Positions 38,347 to 44,236 of a DNA stretch of 44,236 nt are shown one piece after another. Location: positions 1-44,236 of the IMG/VR virus record IMGVR_UViG_3300030116_007542. The stretch is one strand, 5' to 3'. Position numbers and translations under genes: made by a program. The notes under the pieces were generated by a model. It searched no databases. It saw only the letters and a list, made by a program, of their open reading frames with translations, and was not told the DNA's origin. How positions within the stretch are numbered: position 1 is the first letter of the stretch; each line of letters opens with the position of its first letter. Source of the stretch: a virus.

Positions 38347-38976
38347 CTACTTACTGAGTTCATTTATAAACCCAACTATTTGTTTCTGTAAATGCGATTG
38401 AGCTCGCCTATCGTGCGTTGTCGCTTCTGCCAATCTAGTTAAAACATTAGCACCTTGCATATTTTGTAAAGCCTCGTAAATTGGCTTTGGATATGCGTCT
38501 GGGGCACTAGGCTGAGCAACAATATCTACAGTTACAATTTCAAAATCACTTACTTTACCTCCTTCAGAAACATTACCGCTTCCTCTTGAGCTTACACCAA
38601 GTTTAACACCTGATTCAAGTAAGGTCTTTACAATATTGCCCATAGGCGTTGGTAATACTTTAAGTTTACCTACGCCATCTGAGCCTTTCATACTCATTTC
38701 AGTAATCATGTGGCTAACACGATCCAAATTAACAGTTAAGTCATCTGGATGATCAGCTTCGCCTAATACTGAAAAACCTGAGTTAATTTTTTCAGACAGT
38801 GATTTCACTGCACTGGCAATTTCATTAATTGGATATACTCTTGAATTTTGATTTTTAACATCACCTTGGATGAAAACGCCATTCATGTAAAGATTTTTTC
38901 CTGAGCCTTCACTTTCCTGAACGGTTTCAACGTTTATTGCGGCTTGTTCAAAACTCAATTTTTCAATTAATTTCAT
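38347..38976 (-). CDS. 21: Prohead protease gp21
   Basis: 209 residues. LYMNGVFIQGDVKNQNSRVYP opens the catalytic domain (written here in parts: YMNGVF, then NSRVYP). GEADHPDD carries the catalytic His76, and GVSSRGSGN carries the nucleophilic serine near 129-130. This is the fold of herpesvirus-like assembly proteases. T4 gp21 uses His85 and Ser140. VDIVAQPSAPDAY follows. The enzyme sits in the core and cleaves gp22, the gp23 propeptide and itself before DNA packaging. Neighbours gp22 and gp23 are in the expected order. Confidence 0.92.
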   Translation of the reverse strand: MKLIEKLSFEQAAINVETVQESEGSGKNLYMNGVFIQGDVKNQNSRVYPINEIASAVKSLSEKINSGFSVLGEADHPDDLTVNLDRVSHMITEMSMKGSDGVGKLKVLPTPMGNIVKTLLESGVKLGVSSRGSGNVSEGGKVSDFEIVTVDIVAQPSAPDAYPKPIYEALQNMQGANVLTRLAEATTHDRRAQSHLQKQIVGFINELSK

Positions 38977-38985
38977 TGTTTATCC

Positions 38986-39885
38986 TTAAGATCCCATTGG
39001 GCTCTTTTTATTATCTGCATGTTCTGCATTGTCTGCTGACATTGACGAACCTTTAGGTGCTTTATTACCTGGCTGGTTAACGTTTCCTGCAGTATCTTCA
39101 GAAACACTACCTACACCATGATCACCTTCTGATCCTGAATTAGCCATATTAACAGCCGATCCACCCATATCATTTTTACTTGCTACGGGAGATTTTTGAG
39201 CTCCACCATCGGCACCAACTGGATCACTAGGATCTTTAACTGCTACCATATTAGCGGCTTCTTCGATTTCTTCGAAATCTTCTTCAACTGTTTCAGCAAC
39301 TCCGTCCTGCTCAACTGATTCCATTTCTTCCATACCATCTTCGGCATCCATGGCATCCATTGGCATTTCGTCGTCCATTGGTGCTTCATCTGCACCGCCG
39401 ACTAATTCCATAAACTCAGCCTTTAAACGATCTAATGCTTCTTCAGCGTCAACAAATGCTTGATCAACTTCTGGATCCCCAGTGTCTCCACCTTCGTCAT
39501 CCATTGGCATTGCTTCTTCGTCGTCCATTTCGTCTTCACTATACATTTCTTCTGACTCAATTTCTTCTAAGTCGGAATCAATTTCATTAGTTACTTCTTG
39601 AGCAAAATCTTGCTCAGGATTTTTAACGATTGCTTCGTCTACATCTTCTTTGTCGTCATTGTCTTCGTCTGTGTTTGCCTCGTCTACTTGTTCCGATTCT
39701 TCATTAACTTCTTCCGAGTTTTCGTCAAGAATTTCGTCTTCAGTTACTTCATCTTCGGCTACGAGGTTTTCATAAATTCCACGAGCCTTCTCCACAAATA
39801 CATCGTGAAGGAGGTCGCTTGCTTTGTCCGTTTCCTCGTTTATGATATATTCGAGGACCTTTTCTAATTTATCTCGTGTAGTCAT
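38986..39885 (-). CDS. Acidic prohead core protein (gp67-like)
   Basis: 299 residues from the ATG at 39883-39885, which has AGGAG 6 nt upstream; a TTG five codons earlier is less likely. The first 50 residues are helical (KLEKVLEYIINEETDKASDL, then VEKARGIYENLVAEDE) and resemble the start of T4 gp67. The rest is extremely acidic (runs of Glu and Asp) and ends with a Gly/Ser-rich tail. T4 gp67 is only 80 residues with an acidic end. Its place between the portal-proximal genes and gp21 fits a core protein destroyed at maturation. The gp67 relation is a memory-based inference. Confidence 0.65.
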   Translation of the reverse strand: MTTRDKLEKVLEYIINEETDKASDLLHDVFVEKARGIYENLVAEDEVTEDEILDENSEEVNEESEQVDEANTDEDNDDKEDVDEAIVKNPEQDFAQEVTNEIDSDLEEIESEEMYSEDEMDDEEAMPMDDEGGDTGDPEVDQAFVDAEEALDRLKAEFMELVGGADEAPMDDEMPMDAMDAEDGMEEMESVEQDGVAETVEEDFEEIEEAANMVAVKDPSDPVGADGGAQKSPVASKNDMGGSAVNMANSGSEGDHGVGSVSEDTAGNVNQPGNKAPKGSSMSADNAEHADNKKSPMGS

Positions 39886-39942
39886 AACAACTCCTAACAA
39901 ATTGTTGTATATGTTTATTTAATATATGAAATCAAAAGTGTA

Positions 39943-41112
39943 CTAAAATGGCTTAAAAACGGCGAGTTTTGGAAGATTTTTTAATATTTTTGAATTTTTT
40001 AGTATAAGCTCTTTAACAATTTTTTCAAAAAATCGGTAAGACTTGTGTGTTTTTAGTATTGAAATTAGTTTTTTATCAGTTTTTTTAATTAAATTATTAT
40101 AGTCAAATTTTTCTGCAAGTTTAACTGCTTCAAAAAATAGTTCATATATATTAGTAAAATCATTATATATTTCTCCTATACCTATATTTTGACTAATTAA
40201 ATCTATTTGTATTTCTTTATTTTTTATTAATTTTTCAATAATTTCATTATAATCTTCTTCTTTTACAAGTGCAGGTAACTCGTTAATTCTTTGTTTTTGA
40301 AACTGATCATACCTTTTAAAAATTTGTAAATCAGGATAAAATAGTGGGTATTTTGTATATTGATTTAGACTAATATATGTCTTGATTATCTGCTTAACGA
40401 CTGAATAATCTAACTTTAAATTAAGCCTTTGACTTAATAACATTACTTTATCAACATCTAAAATGTCCATCATTGGTACATTTATTATTTTATCATACTT
40501 TTCTAATATTGGTAAAGCTCTAGGCGATAACCCATAATTATGCGGCCAATTAAACATTACCATATGAAACATCATGTTACAAATTGTTTCATAATAATCG
40601 TTATCTACCCAACTATTAATGCTTTCAATTTCATTTGACCAGTCAACTCCATCAGAAACATGAAAAAAACATCTGTCCATAAAGAGTTTTATGGCTTGTA
40701 ATGATAATTCATGCATAGGATTTAAATAAACATTTATCAAGAATCTATTGTCACGTAACAGTTCAACAATGTTATCGTTATCAAATATTGTTCTAGCATG
40801 TAAAAAATAAATTTGTTGTTGGTTAGGAGGAAAATGTCTTTCAAAATTTAATACTTCATCAACAGTTATAGTATGATTGGATCGTATTGATTCTTTGTTT
40901 TTTGCATATAATAGTCCTAATGAAGATTCTGGCCCCCAGTTAACACTAGAATCAACAGTCATTTTATTACGTATAAATTTTTCTCGTTGAAATAATTCTG
41001 AAAATCTTTCCTTAGGATTTACAAAATATACTGAGGGGGAAGTTTGTAATACTCGACACAATAAATTTGCACTTACAAATGCCGGACCGGTAACAATAAT
41101 ATGGTTTGACAT
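39943..41112 (-). CDS. Sulfotransferase-like N-terminus, otherwise unknown
   Basis: 389 residues. The start HIIVTGPAFVSANLLCRVLQTSP resembles the nucleotide-binding opening of sulfotransferase-type proteins (strand, V-T-G loop, helix), but only weakly: the usual G-R-S-G-T-S is changed. The rest is rich in Asn, Ile and Lys, with long helices (EIIEKLIKNKEIQIDL) and no further motif. It is inserted in the head module between portal and core genes, where T4 has no such gene. It starts 1 nt after the small gene upstream. The sulfotransferase call is tentative; a kinase-like or structural role is possible. Confidence 0.35.
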   Translation of the reverse strand: MSNHIIVTGPAFVSANLLCRVLQTSPSVYFVNPKERFSELFQREKFIRNKMTVDSSVNWGPESSLGLLYAKNKESIRSNHTITVDEVLNFERHFPPNQQQIYFLHARTIFDNDNIVELLRDNRFLINVYLNPMHELSLQAIKLFMDRCFFHVSDGVDWSNEIESINSWVDNDYYETICNMMFHMVMFNWPHNYGLSPRALPILEKYDKIINVPMMDILDVDKVMLLSQRLNLKLDYSVVKQIIKTYISLNQYTKYPLFYPDLQIFKRYDQFQKQRINELPALVKEEDYNEIIEKLIKNKEIQIDLISQNIGIGEIYNDFTNIYELFFEAVKLAEKFDYNNLIKKTDKKLISILKTHKSYRFFEKIVKELILKNSKILKNLPKLAVFKPF

Positions 41113-41316
41113 TTACATGGCTTGGTCTTGAGTCATAGGTCGTGAATAAATTTTATCAAAAAATTCTTTACGTTTTAAAAGATCAACTTTCTTAATCTCT
41201 TGCATTTTACGTAGTTTATTTAGATGTCGTAAAGTAAGCCTTACTTTACGAGTATCATTAGGTTTTTGTTTAACTAGTTTATTATCATTGGCTTCATAAA
41301 ATTCAAATAATTTCAT
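41113..41316 (-). CDS. Small basic core-region protein
   Basis: 67 residues. It opens MKLFEFYE, followed by a basic helix with RKVRLTLRHLNKLRKMQEI. The start shares a base with the gp20 stop (TAATG). T4 places gp67 and gp68, prohead core proteins, at this position; the basic character would make it a good partner for the acidic core protein. It may be a gp68 equivalent, but the match is too short to call. Confidence 0.55.
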   Translation of the reverse strand: MKLFEFYEANDNKLVKQKPNDTRKVRLTLRHLNKLRKMQEIKKVDLLKRKEFFDKIYSRPMTQDQAM

Positions 41317-43028
41317 TATACTGCTCCTGGTTCTGGTGGAGGTGGTTGTTCTGCACCTGATATTGGACTTTCCGTTCCTCCAGCATCTGGAGCTCCGGCA
41401 TCCATATCTGCATCGGCCATATCATCAAGGCCTGGCTCTATTTCTGTATCAACTGGTCGCACACCTACTGCACTTAAATTATCCAATACGGCTTCCTCAC
41501 CACCTGGTGCCACTCCAGCCTGTAGCGGATTTTCTTCTGCCCACATTTGTTCATTTTCAACAATTTCATCTTCGTTAAGATTTAGATATTTCTTAAGAGT
41601 AAATCTACGTGCTAAGTATGGTACTTCTGCTAATGAACCAAATACTTGAGCTCGTTGTTGATTAAGTTCAATTTCTCTATATTCTGAAAAACTTTGTGGT
41701 TCAACGAATACTAAATCAAATAAACTACTATCAACATTGACGCCTCTAAACTTTAAAAACAATTTAAATTCTTTATCAAATTCAGGTGCCATTAATGACT
41801 GTAATCTTTGGCAGTATTTTGTAAATCGAAATTCTTGAATAAATGCAGTTCCTACTCGCCCATCTACATAACTAGCCGTTCCATCATCTGGGCCTGTAGG
41901 CAAATAAGAACTTGGAATTCTTAATGCTCTTAACATTTTATTTGTAAAATATCTTAAGTCGTCTATCTGTCCTAAGTTTTCTCCGCCTGGTAATGTTTCT
42001 ACTTTTGAACCACGCCCTTCAGCAGTTTGTGCAAAGAAATAATCTTCCATAACACTAAGTGGATTATAACTAGCATCTAGAACAGTTGCTCCACCACCTG
42101 TACGTGATGGAATACGTCTTTGATGTATTTCATTTTTAACACGTTCAACAAAGCCCATTGCTTTATGCGAAGGCATGTTTCCTACATCAATATAAAATAC
42201 CCTGCGTTCAGGTGCTCTTTGCACTCTGTAAATTATAATAGCATCTTCTAATAATTCTTTTTGTTTATATGTTTTATAAACAGAATCTAATACACTTTGT
42301 CCAAAAGGCCAATTTGAATCTAATCCTTCTGTTAAACTTAAATGTATCATATGTTCTGCGGCAACACCATATTCTTTAATTGAATCGGAAAGAGCTTGTG
42401 ATGAATTTTGATATTGCTGATTTTGTACTATACCGCCCTGTTGCATTGTTTGCATACTAGAATAGTTATCTGAGTGTGAAATAATTTCACTAGCGGTTTT
42501 TTCTTGTAAATTTAGTTGTAAATTACGTATAACATATTGCTCTATTTCTTTACCTTTTGCTTCGTTTATAATTGCTTTTTGTACATCTGCAGGATTAACC
42601 CATGTCCATTCATATGTTTCTGGATCTCTAATAAAAAATTGATCTCCGTATTTTAATGTACTACGAAACATTCTCCATAAACGTGTATCCCAATCATTAA
42701 TATTTGACCATTGTTTTAATGACTTTTTAAGTACATCAATTTCTGCTTCAGTTGCATCATCTTTAAAATTAAACTCAAAAGCCATGTGATCATTGTTACG
42801 TTGTTGCGTACAGAATTCAGCCAACGTATCTAATGCGGCATTTACTTCGCTATCAACATCAATCTGATCATACTGCATATAACGTTCAACACGGTTTGGT
42901 TGTCCTGTATATACTTCTGGTAACCAACTATGAAAACGATTATGTGAGTTTGATAATTGTGTGCCTGACGTTTTTTGTTGTAGTTTTTCTATATTAGCAC
43001 TTCTAAAGTGCTTTCTCCATCCTGCCAT
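41316..43028 (-). CDS. 20: Portal protein gp20
   Basis: 570 residues (T4 gp20 is 524). SWLPEVYTGQPNRVERYMQYDQ, here read as SWLPEVYTGQ then ERYMQYDQID, then WSNINDWDTRLWRMF and YGDQFFIRDP, are gp20 hallmarks. The RVQRAPERRVFYIDVGNMP region and GAGATV-like loops of the crown follow, ending with an acidic Pro-rich tail (PPPPEPGAV). gp20 forms the 12-fold ring through which DNA is packaged, and starts prohead assembly at the membrane. It is followed by small core genes, as in T4. Confidence 0.92.
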   Translation of the reverse strand: MAGWRKHFRSANIEKLQQKTSGTQLSNSHNRFHSWLPEVYTGQPNRVERYMQYDQIDVDSEVNAALDTLAEFCTQQRNNDHMAFEFNFKDDATEAEIDVLKKSLKQWSNINDWDTRLWRMFRSTLKYGDQFFIRDPETYEWTWVNPADVQKAIINEAKGKEIEQYVIRNLQLNLQEKTASEIISHSDNYSSMQTMQQGGIVQNQQYQNSSQALSDSIKEYGVAAEHMIHLSLTEGLDSNWPFGQSVLDSVYKTYKQKELLEDAIIIYRVQRAPERRVFYIDVGNMPSHKAMGFVERVKNEIHQRRIPSRTGGGATVLDASYNPLSVMEDYFFAQTAEGRGSKVETLPGGENLGQIDDLRYFTNKMLRALRIPSSYLPTGPDDGTASYVDGRVGTAFIQEFRFTKYCQRLQSLMAPEFDKEFKLFLKFRGVNVDSSLFDLVFVEPQSFSEYREIELNQQRAQVFGSLAEVPYLARRFTLKKYLNLNEDEIVENEQMWAEENPLQAGVAPGGEEAVLDNLSAVGVRPVDTEIEPGLDDMADADMDAGAPDAGGTESPISGAEQPPPPEPGAV

Positions 43029-43031
43029 TTT

Positions 43032-44236
43032 TTAACTCGTTGAAGTGTGTTTATCTGCCACGTTTAATAATCTAGTCTTAGTTCCATCTTGCATTGACTT
43101 ATCTACATAGGATATAAGCCGTTGATTAGTAATATCTAATGTATTTAGTGTATCTTGCATCCTGTTTGGATCCGTTGAGCCAAAGAAATCCATAAAATAA
43201 TCAATCCAGTCGTTAACTGTATTACTAAGTTTTTCAACTGCCGTATTAAATGTTCCAACACTTTCTTCAAATTTTGCAGTTGGATTTACTGCCGGACCTA
43301 CTCTTGGTTCGTTTCTAAGTGCTGGGTCGTTAGAAAAATCTCCTAGCAATGCTTTTATAAAGTCCGACCGTCCTACCTCTGTTCCCATTGCTTCAATATC
43401 TTCACGCTTTAAACCCATGTTATCAAATACTTTACTCATATATGCATTCATTTGTTCTGGTGAATTGAGTATCATATCACTTATAGTAGTACCATCTATT
43501 CCGTCTGCATTTAATTCTGTAAAAAAATTTCTTACAAATCCTTCGGCGGCTCCTACTGTTTCAAAGCCAAATGCAGATAATCTACTTACTATTCTTCTTA
43601 TAGCATTTTCCGAAACTAGCAATGTTTTAGTAGTTTCGTCAACTTGAAATGTTTGTGCTAGTTGAGCTTCATATTGTGCTTTAGTAAAATCACGTTGAGC
43701 ACCTGCTAAACTCATGAACATTTGTAATGATTCATCCTGTAATGCAATAGTCATTGGCATTTCTTTACGATATGCTCTCATTTGTTGATTAAGTGGTTGT
43801 ATTGCATCAAATCCGTCCTGTCCACCAGTAAGTAGAGAATCAACTATGCTTTCAAACATTTCTGTTGTTCCTGACATTGACATCATTTGCCTGAAACTAT
43901 CATCCATAAAGGCTGTACTTCCGCCTATGGCCGCTCTAGTAAGTTGCTCCATCATGTCTCTACCACCTTCTTCACCGTATGTAGAAACCAGTAGTCTAGT
44001 CATTTCGCCAAAACGTCGATTCATATCATTAGCAACATCCTGGCCTTGCGTTGCTCCTATTTGTGATAAGAATGTTTGTAAATCAACTCTGCCTTGGACT
44101 TCTTGTTGTGCTAATAATATTTCTCGTCTATCTCTACCTGTAATTTCAGCCATTGCAGTTGCTTCAGCGGCCATTCTTGCTAAAGCATCTCTTGCGGCAG
44201 TTGCGGCTTGCTCGTCTCGTAATCCTCGCAATCTTG
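43032..44236 (-). CDS. Incomplete helical protein upstream of portal, tape-measure-like
   Basis: About 400 residues are visible and the frame is open to the right edge, with no ATG near it, so the start lies outside. The sequence is nearly all helical, rich in Ala, Gln, Met and Glu (ARDALARMAAEATAMAEI; ETTKTLLVSENAIRRIVSRL), with NTVNDWIDYFMDFFGS near the end. This composition fits a tape measure or other long helical virion protein. In T4 the gene before 20 is 19, so this is a rearranged position. The stop is 3 nt before the portal start. Confidence 0.45.
   Translation of the reverse strand, partial: RLRGLRDEQAATAARDALARMAAEATAMAEITGRDRREILLAQQEVQGRVDLQTFLSQIGATQGQDVANDMNRRFGEMTRLLVSTYGEEGGRDMMEQLTRAAIGGSTAFMDDSFRQMMSMSGTTEMFESIVDSLLTGGQDGFDAIQPLNQQMRAYRKEMPMTIALQDESLQMFMSLAGAQRDFTKAQYEAQLAQTFQVDETTKTLLVSENAIRRIVSRLSAFGFETVGAAEGFVRNFFTELNADGIDGTTISDMILNSPEQMNAYMSKVFDNMGLKREDIEAMGTEVGRSDFIKALLGDFSNDPALRNEPRVGPAVNPTAKFEESVGTFNTAVEKLSNTVNDWIDYFMDFFGSTDPNRMQDTLNTLDITNQRLISYVDKSMQDGTKTRLLNVADKHTSTS

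Noticed and set aside
1-44236. Integrase, attachment sites, transposase or IS elements
   Set aside because: No integrase or transposase motif was seen, and no tRNA gene has a duplicated 3' end in the window.

Overview
The window is a contiguous piece of an AT-rich, T4-like marine myovirus genome. It carries a near-complete T4-type virion gene set: gp4, gp19 (two copies), gp18, gp13, gp14, gp15, gp23, gp22, gp21, a gp67-like core protein and gp20. It also has five tRNA genes with encoded CCA, promoters resembling T4 late promoters, and a large accessory region. The low GC, the fibre types and the alphaproteobacterial character of the amino-acid binding protein fit a phage of SAR11 (Pelagibacter) or a related marine alphaproteobacterium. 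The host assignment is inference. Almost all genes are on the minus strand; only gp14, gp15 and a NUDIX hydrolase are on plus.

Layout. Positions 1-5145 (minus): start of gp4, two tail-tube proteins, a very large tail sheath and neck protein gp13. Positions 5211-9997: a lysine-rich unknown, tRNA-Trp, a zinc-ribbon protein with a near-consensus sigma70 promoter, then three overlapping membrane genes. Two of these look like the stator halves of a MotA/TolQ/ExbB plus MotB/TolR/ExbD proton channel. An unknown gene, a 186-nt structured non-coding element and a coiled-coil gene follow. Positions 10078-13909: radical SAM enzyme, 2OG-Fe(II) oxygenase, small unknown, AapJ-like periplasmic amino-acid-binding protein, membrane-anchored c-type cytochrome and a small three-TM protein. 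Positions 13934-16835: GNAT-like protein, tRNA-Ile, tRNA-Met, a shortened ATP-type phosphoenolpyruvate carboxykinase, a structured leader RNA, tRNA-Thr, a lipoprotein, glutaredoxin and tRNA-Tyr. Positions 16873-18683: second radical SAM enzyme and an SGNH-like hydrolase. Positions 18719-21591 (plus): gp14, gp15, NUDIX. Positions 21580-25547 (minus): a surface-type structural protein, three glycosyltransferase-like genes and two small unknowns. Positions 25605-35895: a modular fibre cluster with an S74 chaperone-tipped fibre and several cysteine-rich fibre proteins. Positions 35951-44236: a strong terminator, then the head module read leftwards from an incomplete helical gene through portal, core proteins, protease and scaffold to the major capsid protein.

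How the parts may work together. The virion genes are ordinary T4-type morphogenesis genes, but the neck module is split: gp13 lies with gp18/gp19, about 13.5 kb from the inverted gp14-gp15 pair. The DNA in between is the accessory island. Its membrane and periplasmic products (proton-channel pair, cytochrome c, amino-acid binding protein, lipoprotein) together with PEP carboxykinase and glutaredoxin suggest that the phage alters proton motive force, electron flow, amino-acid capture and carbon flow in a nutrient-limited host. That joint role is inference; the individual family assignments rest on visible motifs.

Regulation. Four minus-strand sites share GGTTGAC, a 16-17 nt spacer and a TATAAT-like box (host-sigma early type). 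About ten virion-gene leaders contain a (T/G)A-TAAATA motif like the T4 late promoter. No integrase, IS element, CRISPR array or attachment site was seen, and no stretch over 300 nt lacks a gene.
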